Translations under genes and position numbers: made by a program | Part shown: one piece after another, positions 24,408 through 36,067 of the stretch | Position numbering within the stretch: the stretch's first letter is position 1 | Layout of the letters: each line of letters begins with the position of its first letter | From: Rotaria sordida | Lineage: Eukaryota; Rotifera; Eurotatoria; Philodinida; Philodinidae | DNA length: 64,000 nt | Direction of reading: 5' to 3' | Assembly (NCBI GenBank): GCA_905250125.1 | Contig: CAJNOL010000841.1 | Coordinates: 35,715-99,714, forward strand | Notes under the pieces: generated by a model | Told to the model about the DNA's origin: nothing | Seen by the model: only the letters and a program-made list of their open reading frames with translations | Database searches by the model: none

Positions 24408-24770
24408 TCAAAAAGTGAGTACACTCTAGAATCGGTCAGTGTGTCCGTCCGACCGTCCGTTTACACGATAACTTTTGAAAGGAGAGTCCGATCACGATGA
24501 AATTTTCTATACAGTTTAGTCTTAACATTATCTCGGTCGAATTCGAAGATGAGAAGGATTGGCCGAGCCGTTCCTGAGTTATTGCAAAAATACTGATTTT
24601 TCCCTACGGCTTCCTATAGGAAAATCGACCTATCCCCACTTTCGTAAAGCATTTTCCCTATCATAGTCAAATAAAACCTCAACTATTATATACCATTCGA
24701 TAGAGAATTTCACGAGCTACAAAATGGTATATAAAACATAAAAAAATAAGAAGGCTAGCGCCAGGGATGC
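24408..24770 (+). repeat. Dispersed-type repeat starting GTGAGTACACTC
   Basis: It begins with an imperfect inverted pair (TGTACTCAAAAAGTGAGTACA) followed by TGTCCGTCCGACCGTCCG, and is less AT-rich than its surroundings. I believe similar sequences are dispersed in several invertebrate genomes, but I cannot check copy number here. It is non-coding. Confidence 0.4.
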
Positions 24771-27580
24771 CAAATCGTAATTTTAAAAATCAGTGGTTTT
24801 CTTTTTGAAAATCAGTAGTTTGTCAGGAGAATTTTTTTCAAAATCAGGAGTAAAATCAGGAGATTTTTCTTTCAAGATCAAGAGTCTCTTGTGGGGTTTT
24901 ATCTGATAAAATCTAAGTTTTTGCTCATCTACACGCTTCTGGTTTCTATGTCAGCAGCATTTAGCTGTGTCGTTGAAGGAAAAAATCTTTTGTAAATGAA
25001 ATAAAGAAAGAAAGAGAGGTTATTCATTTCATAATATTTATTTCAATATTCATGTTGCTAGCACTTATTAGAACACACAAAATATATGAAGGTAAATCCA
25101 AATTAAAAAATATCATAATCAAAACATATAGTAAAAAAACAACTAATAAATATTTACTAAGCTGTTCGTGGTACTTTTGCAATATGACTGTACTTATTTG
25201 ACGATCGAATCTCTTTTAAAAGATCTGGTTTGTTTAAAAGATAGTCATAAAACTCTGTACAAGTATAATTAGTATTCATTTTTATCTTCAATTCAGCTCC
25301 AACTAAATCCTGCTTCATTCTATTTCGATTATTGTTCCACAAGTATTTCATGTGACTAAAAACTGTTTCACAATATGCATTGGACACAGGAATCGCAAAT
25401 ACAAATTGAACTAATCTTTGTAAATTAGGTACTCTTTCACCATGCAGTAAAAAGGCCCATAAATAATCACTTCTAATCCACAGACTTTCTTCTTGTTCTT
25501 TATGACATTTTGCATTACGTTCATCATCATCATTAGAATCAGAATCATATGTAAGATCACATTCATCATCATCATGTACACTGTCTTCATCATAAAGCGG
25601 TACTACAACTTGTTTTGATGCACCTAAATTTGATAAAATAAATGATTCAACTTGCTTAACGATTCCACCGGATTTTTCTCTCAATGAAATATATTTGGAT
25701 CTTATATGATTAAAATCATTATATAAACCATCTTCATCAATTATAATGTCATGAATGAAAGTACAGCATTGTTGAATATCTTTCCATTGAATTTTTTCAA
25801 TGTCAATTTCACTAAAAATAGAAATTGATTGATAAAATGCTGCTGAACTATTATAATATTTTTCAATATAATCAATAATTGAACGGATAAATGATCGACA
25901 TGATTTCTTTAAATCTTCAACTTGATTAGAAGACTGAATGTTTTTTAATAATTGACCAACTTTACAACCAAAAAAGTTATCTTTCAAACGATTGTTTAGC
26001 TTATGAAGCAATGTTGTAATGATATTGTGTCAATTAACTCCTGTTGTATGCTCACGTTGTAATGATAAATTAGCAACTTGTACTTCAGGTAAAACGTTCG
26101 CTAAGAAATACAAAGAACATTCACCTATATAAAAAGGCAGAGAAATTACTTGAGGTGTTTTCAAATAAAATAACTACCTTCATTTGAAGTAAAAAACTTA
26201 AATAATAAATTAGGACATTCATCATGTTCAAGATTTAGAAAATAACTTTTTACTACTGGATGTACAACAATGAGACGTTCAATAGATGGTAAAAGATTAA
26301 GCCACCTTAGTCGAATGTGTTTAAGAATAACCTAAATAAAAAATATTTTTTATGAAATATTCAAAATTTGAAATGAATGAGAACAATTTAGATGAGATCG
26401 ATTACTTTTCGTTCTTGACCAACAAAGTCGAAATATTCGCTAATTCCTGTGAACGAACAGTAGATCTACAAAAATGAGCATATATTTTTAATAATGCAGC
26501 TTCAACATCAAACAACAGATATTCATTTCCATGTTTCACTGAATTATGTAGAATATGTGAATAGCAATAGCCTAAAACGATAAAATACTGAAAAGTTTTT
26601 TATGAAAATTTCGAATTTTTCTTTACCTTTAATTAAATAAGGTACTAGTTGATTAAATAAAGAAAATACACTATGATTATTACCAACATTTACGTTGGTG
26701 TTATCGGAACCAATTGAAACAACTTGACTCAACTTTAATTCATTTTCTTCTAACACGTACTTGATATTATTGAATAAAGCATCAGCTGATTCTGTTTGTT
26801 ATTCAATAAATTCAAGTAACCCATGTTTAACACCAAACTTTGAAAAAAACTGAACAACTATCGGCAACATTTTAGAATTTCCTCTATTTGATGAATCATA
26901 TGCAATCGAAAAGAATGTAACATCGCGTAATTCAAGTACAAGAGCATATGTAAGTGATGGTGCAAGTACGTTACATGCTATTTCACGAGCCTGAAAAATA
27001 AATATGTGATGCTCTATAAGAAGTGTAAAATAAGTAATATTTGTTTTACTTTGGTTCTATTACAATTTATATTTTTTGTTATAGATGAACCTAGTAAACA
27101 TTTTTTAACTAATTTTACTGTGCATGCTTGTGAAACGTAACTGTGTGAATGTTTAATGCCATGAAAAACAAGAGTACCTTCTGCAGCACATAGTTTCTGA
27201 AGATCAGATGTCGGTATATGAAACATTGTATCAACAGTTTTTGCTAAAACAGAAGTATTAAAAGGTAGTTGCATCAAAAATAACAGTACTTATAAATCTT
27301 ACATCGATTAGATTCAACTGATTTGACACATTCTTGGTGTTTTTTTCTTTGAATATGACGATTAATATCACCAAGAACACTATTTTCAATAGAGAATTGA
27401 ACATTGCAAGCAATGCATACAGCTTTAGTTGGATCAGTTTTACATTCTTGTAAGAAAGAAGAAAAATGAGAAATTGATAACCATTCCTTTTTAAATTTTG
27501 ATGAATAACGTTTAGTCCCTGTTGATGATGATGATGGTATTGATGATCTTGATAATGTTGTTGGTGTATTTGATGTTATT

Positions 27581-27830
27581 GGGGTGTGGGTGCGGGTGTG
27601 AGGGTGTGGGTGTGGGTGTGGGTGCGGGTGTGAGGGTGTGGGTGTGGGTGCGGGTGTGAGGGTGTGGGTGTGGGTGCGGGTGTGAGGGTGTGGGTGTGGG
27701 TGTGGGTGCGGGTGTGAGGGTGTGGGTGTGGGTGAGGGTGTGGGTGTGGGTGTGGATTGAATGAAGAACATTATAACCACACCCACACCCACACCCACCC
27801 ACACCCACACCCCACACGGACACCCATACC
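27581..27830. repeat. Telomere-like inverted repeat, (GGGTGT)n facing (ACACCC)n
   Basis: About 170 bp of GGGTGT units interspersed with GGGTGCGGGTGTGA variants are followed, after a 20-bp AT-rich spacer, by about 55 bp of the complementary C-rich form. GGGTGT is a circular permutation of TGTGGG. The minus-strand frame across it reads as Pro-Thr/Pro-His repeats, but splice sites at 27862 and near 27525 make it intronic. Confidence 0.85.
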
Positions 27831-28297
27831 CACAACCCAAATTGGAACGAATAACGACTTACCTTTTTTCTCTTGTTTATCAGGAAGAAGAAATGTTAAT
27901 GGTGGGATGATTGCTATGTTATTTTTTATTTCTTCGAATAAATATCTCGTTCCTTCATCTGATAAACCTTCACGAATATCATTGATGTTGTTAATAATAT
28001 TAGAAAAACCTTCACAAATACGATCAAGTTCCATTGATGCACCTCCACCCCCTAATAGTTCAAGATTAGTAATTTTTTCAAAGTCTAGTGTTGTTACAAG
28101 TTGTGGAGGTTTTTTCTGTTATACAGTTTTGGAAATTTTTGATCATGTCATTGATCAATTCGATGACCGTTTGTGTTGCCGTATATTGCCATTGGTGAAA
28201 GTGTTTTGGTGCATGTGAAAGATATGCAAATGATGTACCATTTATATTTCCAGTGAGCAAAAGAAACGTGCACGTACCCATGTCGCCACTTTTTTAA

Positions 28298-28362
28298 CAA
28301 CTGCGTCGCAGTTACACGTAGAGCCAATTCTGTGTCGCAGTTGCGCGTAACTGCGTCGCAAT
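28298..28362. repeat. Short palindromic repeats AACTGCGTCGCAGTT
   Basis: A perfect 15-base palindrome-like unit (AACTGCGTCGCAGTT) is followed by two related copies (TGTCGCAGTTGCGCG, TAACTGCGTCGCAATT). They lie in the second intron of the hAT-like gene and are far more GC-rich than the flanks. Confidence 0.6.
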
Positions 28363-28749
28363 TCGATCGCATTCGAACACATGGGTAGATACTGCATTAG
28401 TTTCTATTGTTCCATAGCTAATTTTTTTTTCATTCTTTGAAACTTTTACATGTTCTTGTTGTAATGGTTCTAAAAATATTGAAGTTAGTATTATATTTTA
28501 TTCTTTATTAAATACAGAATTTATTTACGTGTTTCATTGTTAGATGTTTCAGATTTTTCATTTGTGGATAAAATCATTAAATTTTGATTTCTTTCAGCCA
28601 TGACTAATTAAAAAGCAAAAAGATGATTTTTTTTTCTTATTTGTTAATAAATCGAAAACTTCTTTAATAGTTAGTCATGGTTTATGGTTTAGTATTATGT
28701 TAAATACTAGTTTTATTCTTAAAATAAATTTATTATTTTAGATGGTATT

Positions 28750-29253
28750 TTATAATGAAAGGCACGATGCAAGAAGTTGACGATCTTCCATAATTATTTT
28801 ATCTTCAGGTATTAAATGTTTGTCATTAAAGAGATGAGATGAACAACAGCGAACTCCCTGTGGCGCGTACATCGAATGAATAATAAGTAAATCAAGTCGA
28901 GCCGCTTTTGGCATTACCATTGTTCCACCTCGAATATCTTTTCGACAGACAACACATTTTTTATGTCCACGACCAGCAAAAATAACATTGTTAAGAGTAA
29001 ATTGGTCATCATTTGTGCTAGTATTTACTTCTTCCATAGTGTCCATTGATTCAGGTATAGATGAGGTGTTCAACGTTTCTTTTATGTTATAGTACGTACG
29101 GATACAACCAGAGCAAAGATTTACGTCGTTCTCATCGAACACCATACCATTAGACCGAAGATATTGATGAAACCATTCATGAGTAGAAGAAGACAAAGAA
29201 CGGTAGTTCGAACACCAGCAAGAGCATAAAACGCATTTCTTCTTGCGCGACAT
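28750..29253 (-). CDS. Cys-rich 167-aa protein, possible transposon-derived zinc module
   Basis: Not recognised with certainty. Cys/His pairs are CVLCSCWC (residues 7-14), CSGC near 48-51, KKCVVC near 98-103 and VRCCSSH near 133-139, giving probably two zinc sites. The last third (MPKAARLDLLIIHSMYAPQGVRCCSSHL) resembles, from memory, the N-terminal module of proteins carrying a DDE_Tnp_4-type domain in rotifers and cnidarians, but no DDE domain follows; the frame stops at 28750, 148 bp upstream of the hAT-like gene on the same strand. It may be a truncated transposase or a stand-alone gene. The ATG at 29253 is the first in the frame. Confidence 0.5.
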   Translation of the reverse strand: MSRKKKCVLCSCWCSNYRSLSSSTHEWFHQYLRSNGMVFDENDVNLCSGCIRTYYNIKETLNTSSIPESMDTMEEVNTSTNDDQFTLNNVIFAGRGHKKCVVCRKDIRGGTMVMPKAARLDLLIIHSMYAPQGVRCCSSHLFNDKHLIPEDKIIMEDRQLLASCLSL

Positions 29254-29318
29254 TAAAAAAACTTCTTGTCGGGATCAATAAAGTACAAGGTAATCCAACT
29301 GTGCGAGGATGTCACTTT

Positions 29319-29497
29319 ATAATTATCTAATACTCCTGCCCACGTTATATACGTAGACTGGAAGATAATTATTTAAGTTGATTATCTAATTCTCCTGCCC
29401 ACGTAGAATACGTAAGCCGAAAGATAACTATCTGAATTGATCGTCTAATACTTCTGTCCACGTTATTATGTAGGCTAAAAATAACTATTTAAGACCA
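29319..29497 (+). repeat. Three-copy tandem repeat, period about 60 bp
   Basis: Units start near 29325, 29385 and 29444 with TCTAATACTCCTGCCCACGT or a close variant, followed by a TACGTA-containing segment and GATAATTATTTAAG. They lie just upstream of the Cys-rich gene at 28750-29253, so they might be a duplicated promoter element. Confidence 0.75.
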
Positions 29498-30722
29498 TTT
29501 TATAAACAAATAAATGAATAAATAAATAAATATATGTATATATTTATTTATATATATGTAAGGACAAGAGAATTCTCACGTAGAAGTTTCCTACCCGAAC
29601 TTGACCTATTGTACAATGCAGGTGGCGGCGATGATTTATGTATTTTAATCAAGTTTATGTATATATAAGACTACAGTTGTGATGATTACAGCAAGAATAT
29701 CAAAAGGGATGCAGAGAAGAAAACAGGAACGTTCACACGATATAGCAACACTAACAACTAATTTGAAAAATAAGAGTAAGAGAAAGACATTATATCTAGC
29801 TGTTTCACAATTATATTCATGAGTTACATTTATACATTATAAAGATCAGTTGAAGATGTATATTGGACTACTGTATAAAGTCTTATTTAGCGTTATTTAA
29901 CTTATTAAATTTAAACCGATCATCAATTTTAAAATATAAACTAGAATGACTTCAATAAAATCTAACATTGATCTAAAAGAAGTATCGTTATACAAGTAAA
30001 ATAATGACATGTTCAAAAGTAATTATCAAATATTCGATATTGGGGCTGTTTTTATTTTTTTCAAACTTATGTCATTTTGTAGAGCAAATCACGAGGAATT
30101 TTTCTATAATAGTCGCCATCTTGTTCAAATAGTTATTCACAAGAAAATCAACTTGAAATATCTTGATAATTTAGCAAAATTAGCCTTATAATTGTATTTT
30201 TTGTACATTATCTTATATTTGTTGGTCTTACAGACCTTAATGAGAACAATTCAAAGTTTATGTATTTATACCATTTTGTAGAGCACATTTTGCTGCATCG
30301 ATTGGTAGTATTTGATAAACTTCGAAGCAACATTTATGAAACAAAAAATACACTTTCCAGTAATTATCAAAAATCCATAAAAGTCGTTATAATCCATATT
30401 AGGGTGGTTCTGAAGATGATTCACTAGCCACCTCTAATAAATCCTTATGAGAAAAGAAAACATACCAAAATGTGCGCCGAAAAATGGGCTTTCAGAATAT
30501 ATGACTTTCATTCAATTTCATGGGGTGGCAGATTTTTACCCTTATCCGGCGGGGTCCTTTTATAATTACGATATCAGTTGAATAGGGATCAAATAGCATA
30601 GAAAAATAGAGCAAACGACGCTCTATCTATTCATAAAAAAAGACATTTTTCTTAAGCCTTCTATACGAAATAAAGATGCGTTGGCCACTACTTTTGGTAT
30701 GCCTTAAGTAGTTTGATATTCT

Positions 30723-31116
30723 GGCCTTCTCTTGTCAAACTATGGGCGTTTTACTCGATTTATGATCTATGGGCGTAGGTTTGTTGATAAGCTAAATAAT
30801 CGAATTTCAAGCTGAGATTTTGTTCATAGATGATAGGTCTTATCGTTGCTAGTAATTTACCAAAGTTTGAATCAGAACAAACGTATCCTTATCGAGATAT
30901 TCACATTTAAAGAAAAACGCCTGGTTTAGACTGTTTCACTAAAAGGCCATTTTCATGACAAGCTGATATCTCGATAAGAATACTTTCGTTTTGGCTAAAA
31001 CTTTGGTGAATTACTAGTGACGATAAGTGCTATCATCTATGAGCAAAATATCAGCTCGAAATTTGATTATTTAACTTATCAACAAATCTACGTCCATAGC
31101 TCGGTAAGAGAAGGCC
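30723..31116. mobile_element. Foldback element
   Basis: The left arm (GGCCTTCTCTTGTC near 30723; CTATGGGCGTAGGTTTGTTG; ATCTCGATAAG-type blocks further in) is matched by the reverse complement ending at GAGAAGGCC near 31116. The whole 390 bp can fold around a centre near 30925. It is non-coding. Confidence 0.75.
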
Positions 31117-32989
31117 AAAAAACCAAACCAAAATAGACCTTTTCACTATTCACCGAGACCAATTGAATGGCAACAGTCATAAGCGAAAAGCGATTTGACA
31201 TTTGAGAATGTTCCATCGTGAGTGCTAGCAGACGGATCTGAATCATTTCTATTTAATAGACTTGAAAAGAATCTTAAGTGCAGGATGTTAGAATGATTTT
31301 TGTTTTTTTTTTCGTTGTTTAAGGAAAGGAGACTAAAAAATTGATGTTATAGCTATTGGAAACGATATAGGAATTAGGAAGGCTGTTGATGAAGATAGTT
31401 GATTGTTTTCTTTTGCTAGACTAGGTGAGTACGAATGTCTTTCGTGAATAATAGCTGACAAATAATTATATAATTAAATCAATATATTGTTCAGAGCGCC
31501 CAGCTCGATATTCATCTATAATACAAAAAATGCTTTATTTGGTCGAGCAAGAATAACGAAAATTCTATTTTTTATATTTCTGATAATGATTTTAAATTAT
31601 TTACTTCATTTCCTGATTTCTATCTCTAGTCTACTCGGTATATTTAGTAAGCACTATTCTATTTGATCATGTAATCATGTCACAAAAATCGCCACGATTT
31701 TGACCATTTTGAAAAAAAGAAACCGACGTAAAACAGTGATTAATCGTATTTTGTTAAAAAATGGGAACGATAAATCGCGTTTCATCACCGCTTTCGAGAA
31801 AATTTTTCATTTCGACATGGATGTCACTATTCTGACATGAATAAGATTGAATAATTTAAAAAAAAAAACTATTGAACTTAAACTCTTTTTCATATTCATT
31901 CGTGTCAAAGGGTTTCTTTTGATAATACACAATTTGTTTTAGATATATTTTTCAATTAGAATTTGTTTATATAGATTTAGTTTTAGATAATTCAATATAT
32001 CTGCGATATATGTAATGATGACTTCTATCATCATCATATGTATTTCTATGCTTGTCATTTAGAATTTTTTTTTCTTAGATTTTAATTTCTCAAGAGAAAT
32101 TTAATTTAAATATCAGTTACTACATATAAATGTTTCATCATTTTTTTTGAATATCCTGCTGTCTAACTATGTAAAACTGTGCACAGCTCAGAAGCCCTTA
32201 ATCAATTGCGAATCCTCTCTCGACGATATATTTTCAGTAGTCGAGAATGGCTATATTCTTTTTGTTGAAGTCAATAGTGATACTTAATAAAGCTTCTCTC
32301 TAGGCATGTCTTTATGAATATAAAGTTTGAACATGCCTCTATCATTAATTAAAAAAATTAGCTCGTTTGCTCGAGTCGTAATCGAGATATTCAATTTTTT
32401 TTTCGGTAAAGTGATTTTTGCGCCACACTGTATATCCAATATTTCTCTTCCTTGCTCAAAATAAAACAAATCAGTTAAGATAAATAAGTAGTTGAGTCTT
32501 TATTAAAGTGAAGTATATCATTACAAGATCATCTCTATTCGTTATCTTTATCAATGTTATCGATATAAAAATTTCATCTCTTTTGAGAATGAATCAAACC
32601 GATCAAGTTATACCTTTGAGGAAATAACTAATATCAATGTATCTATGTTTATCGAGATATATAATAGTAAGTTGTGATAGATATGTACAATGAGTTTATT
32701 TACCAGTTAAATCAATCAAGGTTAGAATAATAAGAATGTTAAATTAAGGAAAAAAAATGCAATACGAAAATAAAGAGCATGAGCATCAGGAATGAAAATA
32801 TTTTCTAAATGCAGAAATAAGATGTTACCATACAGTAACTATGGTTTAAATAATCATATAGTATCTATGATAAAAATGATTACGTAGGATAACAGAAAAT
32901 GGCATTAATATATTAGAATTCAAATTAACCAAGGAGTAATATACCAGGACGAAGGATAGAAAATTCACATACGACCATATTTTGCTCTA

Positions 32990-33066
32990 TTACATGACTC
33001 AATATTACGAGAATATTTCTCATTATCGTATACGGAGAAATATGATCGTAATATTGAATCATGTAA
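32990..33066. repeat. Hairpin-forming inverted repeat
   Basis: ATTACATGACTCAATATTACG near the start pairs with CGTAATATTGAATCATGTAAT at the end, and GAATATTTCTC pairs with GAGAAATAT inside, leaving a small loop near TATCGTATAC. Confidence 0.7.
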
Positions 33067-34936
33067 TATACCTATAAACGAGCGTGCTTTTTTTAACTTG
33101 GGATGTCTTTAGAAATGGCCATTATTATTAAGCTATTGAATGGTTCGGTCGATTGTTCAATATTATATATATACATGAGCATGTGATGTAATAATTATTA
33201 AGACTTAGAGAGTGAGTTTTAATATAGGATTATGATAAACTTAAAATTACATTTGATATTAATTTTTTTCTTTGCTAATGAAAATAGCGCTAATATAACT
33301 AATTATATTGATATCTTTATTGCCAAGTAAGAAAAAAAATCAAAGCGAACTTTATAAATGTGTACATAGAGCAAGTTTTCAAAATTATATTGTAATCATT
33401 AACTTTTAATTCGAAAAATTTCCTGTATTATCAATATAGAATCATTGATAATATTCATGTTGATTTCTTCTTACTTAATAATAGATGAAAATTCTCTAGT
33501 GACACTAAAAATTAGATTTGACAGTAGTAATTATTTATGTTATTCATATGACAAATAACTTTCAATAAGCTTCCTACTAGTTAACTAAAAAAATCAACTC
33601 TTTCAAGCGAATCGAACCGAAGATATTTCAATTTTTTTATTGTAGTACTATATACGTTTTATTCCAACCATGAAGAAGATTCTGAATAATGAAAAATCGG
33701 AATATTTTTTTTTAGTTTCAAAGATTTTTTTTTATTTAAAATATATTACGACTTATGGTCAAATATCATTTATAGAAATTTGGTATTTATCAAATACTTA
33801 ATGGATATTTATTGTCAGATGCATGTATATGAATATCTCTATTTCATGTGTTCAAAATTATAAAATAAAATGAAATAAAATCCTATAATCAACTTTTTTT
33901 TTTCAAATATTCAATCAATATAAAAAAGAAAATTTTTTCAATATGATAGTTATTTGAAATTTAGAAATTGTATATTGCATATAGTACACCTATGATGTCA
34001 TCGATCATCTAAATATAAATCGATTGGATATATATTCTTCGTAGTTATTTTGCATTTGACGTAAATATCTAATGTGATTCTAATTATATTGATCAAGTTT
34101 TTTTCTTTTTTTCCTTCCTCATTAAATATGTAAAAAAAAACAAACAAACAAACAAACAAACAACATATAATCATATGTTTTTTCTCTTCTCGTATGATAA
34201 TCGTTTAAGTCTATTCTCTCTTTATAAGATAAGATTAAAAATCATATTGTCAATTATAAATGATTCATTTCTATTATTATTATATATTCTATTTTAAATG
34301 CAAAGAGAAAGACATAGATAGTTGAAAAGATATCCAATAGGTTAAATAGATGTGACACGATAATATGCATTGCTCGGTCTGTTTATTTTCAACATACCTT
34401 CGAGCAATATATAAAAGAGAGCATGAAATCAATGGGGATATATATGTATATGTTCAATGACTGATGACTATTCATATTGATCGAGCTAGTCATTATTATC
34501 TGTATCTTTCTTTTTTTTTTTTTTTTTTCTTTTGCTCGTTACCGACAAATTCATGCTTGAATGCGTTTAATATATATATAAGTATACACTTCTTTTTCGA
34601 TATCAAAAAAAAAAAAACGAGAGAACGAGAGAGAGAAAGAAAGTTTGCGACAATAGTATAAATACAAGCACATATGGATTTATTGCAACAGTAATAAAAT
34701 TTTAATGCGAACGAAAGCATTATTCAAAGAGATTTTGTGATGTCGCCATTAAAATTTCACATTCTCTTTCAATAGTGCCTTTGTATTTAATTTAATACAA
34801 CTACGAAACAATAAAAGAGAGATAGAGAGAGAGATAGAGACAAAAAAAAAAAGTAAGGTTATAAGTAAAGGGGTATTGAAACTATATCACATGGAGAAAG
34901 GATTTATAAACAAAAAAAAAGAAGAAAAAAGATTAT

Positions 34937-36067
34937 TTAATTGTCTTCATGTATCAAAAATCCACCAAATGTTGAATATCTCCAACCATATAATGATGTT
35001 TTAAAATGATAATCACCATCTTCACGTGATTGTGCACGTATATATATTCGATCACCTTTATTTAAATATAAAACAACTGTTGTTGATGCTGTATTCCAAA
35101 TAGGTACTTTTTGATTTTTAACAGCGGTTAAAAAACCTTCAACCCATAATGGTACAATATTTTCAGTATTTTTACATAAAGATACTGATGCCTAGAAAAA
35201 GAATTGAACACAAATTTTTTTTTCTTTATCAAAAAAAAAAAAGTAAACATACAATCTGATTAGCTGGTACACAAACCGTTAAACTAAACTCATATAAACC
35301 ATTAATAGGTGCATAATAAATACCAGTATTATTATTTAGATTATTATTTTTATTTAATATAACGTCATCCCATATGATAATAGCAGCATTATCTTGTAAA
35401 GAAAATGTTTTATTTAATGCAACAAAAAAAGCTGATTTTAAATTTGAATAACCATCACGACCTTGAAAAGGAAATTATTGATAAAATAAAGAAAAATTAT
35501 GTTTATTTTAAATTTTACCCGGTGGTCCAGGTAGACCTGGAGGACCACTTGGACCTTGCATGCCTTGTTTACCTGGTGGACCAGGTGGTCCTAAAAAAAA
35601 TTGTATTATTTTTTTTTTAAATTCTTATGATTCCGAAGAAAGAAAACAAAAGAAAAAATTACCAGCAGGTCCTTGTATGTCAAGTGTAACACGACTTCGT
35701 GCATCTAAAATTAAAAGGAAAAAAATTATTTTGAAATATTTGATTGTTTTATTTACTTACTCGGACAATTAATATGTAATTTGCATTGATTTGCTGATGA
35801 TTTTTTGTTTCCTAAATTGCTATATGTTACTGCTGACGAAGATGGTTGATATTGTTGTTCAGGATAATAATTGCTATATTGACTTCGTTTATTTGTATCT
35901 GATGATGATGTTGGTTGTTGCTGTTGAGATCGATGTTCATAATAATTATATGGTGGTGGTGGTGGTGGTGGTTGTGCTGCATGTGAACCGGTATTAATTG
36001 CTGGACCGGGATCAGCTGCAATGATTATTGATAAAATAACTAATTCGAATATGATTGAATAAAACAT
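34937..36067 (-). CDS. Secreted collagen-like C1q-domain protein
   Basis: Exons 36067-35761, 35704-35663, 35590-35519, 35461-35253 and 35191-34937 give 885 nt, 294 residues. Residues 1-20 are a hydrophobic signal peptide (FELVILSIIIA). A Pro/Gln/Tyr-rich stretch with a polyPro run follows, then about eight Gly-X-Y triplets (GPPGPPGKQGMQGPSGPPGL), then a C1q/TNF-like globular domain of about 135 residues: SAFFVALNKTF, NNNTGIYYAPINGLYEFSLTVC, GDRIYIRAQ and the closing SLYGWRYSTFGGFLI. Such proteins form trimers and act as secreted lectins, matrix components or synaptic organisers. The collagen part is short, as in cerebellin/C1QTNF-like proteins. Introns are 52-80 bp. The upstream TTG-Ile-Met is not used; I chose ATG 36067. 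Confidence 0.88.

Larger units (their letters stand above)
22302..25156. other. Repeat-rich intergenic region
   Basis: No gene is supported. It contains a foldback element, a duplicated segment and a dispersed-looking repeat, listed separately. Open frames at 24029-24235 and 24197-24418 lie within the repeats. Confidence 0.6.
25157..28601 (-). pseudogene. Decayed hAT-superfamily transposase (BED-like zinc finger protein)
   Basis: Exons can be followed from ATG 28601 to the stop at 25157: 28601-28529, 28469-28393, 28115-27863, about 27525-27303, 27243-27050, 26990-26627, about 26573-26400, then two more. The product has an acidic N-terminus, a BED-like finger (CIAC ... HIQRKKH), an RNase-H-like region (GSDNTNVNVG; CYCYSHILHNSVKHG) and a C-terminal hAT dimerisation segment (SNAYCETVFSHMKYLWNNNR). 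It resembles the vertebrate ZMYM6/KIAA1586-type hAT relatives. Lesions: TAA at 26799-26801, a one-base frameshift near 26400-26440 (frame changes between QELAN and EYFDFVGQERK), and TGA at 26030-26032 at a probable Trp. Intron 3 contains a telomere-like inverted repeat. The element's terminal repeats were not found. Confidence 0.75.
29254..34936. other. Gene-free, repeat-containing region
   Basis: I find no supported gene in 5.7 kb. It contains a 60-bp tandem repeat, a foldback element and a hairpin, listed separately, plus an (AAATA)n-like run near 29510-29560 and a (CAAA)n run near 34137-34164. Small open frames at 30009-30191, 32284-32469, 34464-34661 and 34496-34720 are not convincing. 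Confidence 0.55.

Noticed and set aside
27512..28034. Long Pro-His/Pro-Thr and Trp-Val-Gly repeat open frames on both strands
   Set aside because: They are translations of the telomere-like GGGTGT/ACACCC tracts, and splice sites at 27862 and near 27525 place the tract in an intron.
34496..34720. Short ORFs around T- and A-runs
   Set aside because: Low complexity, overlapping on both strands, and no splice partners.
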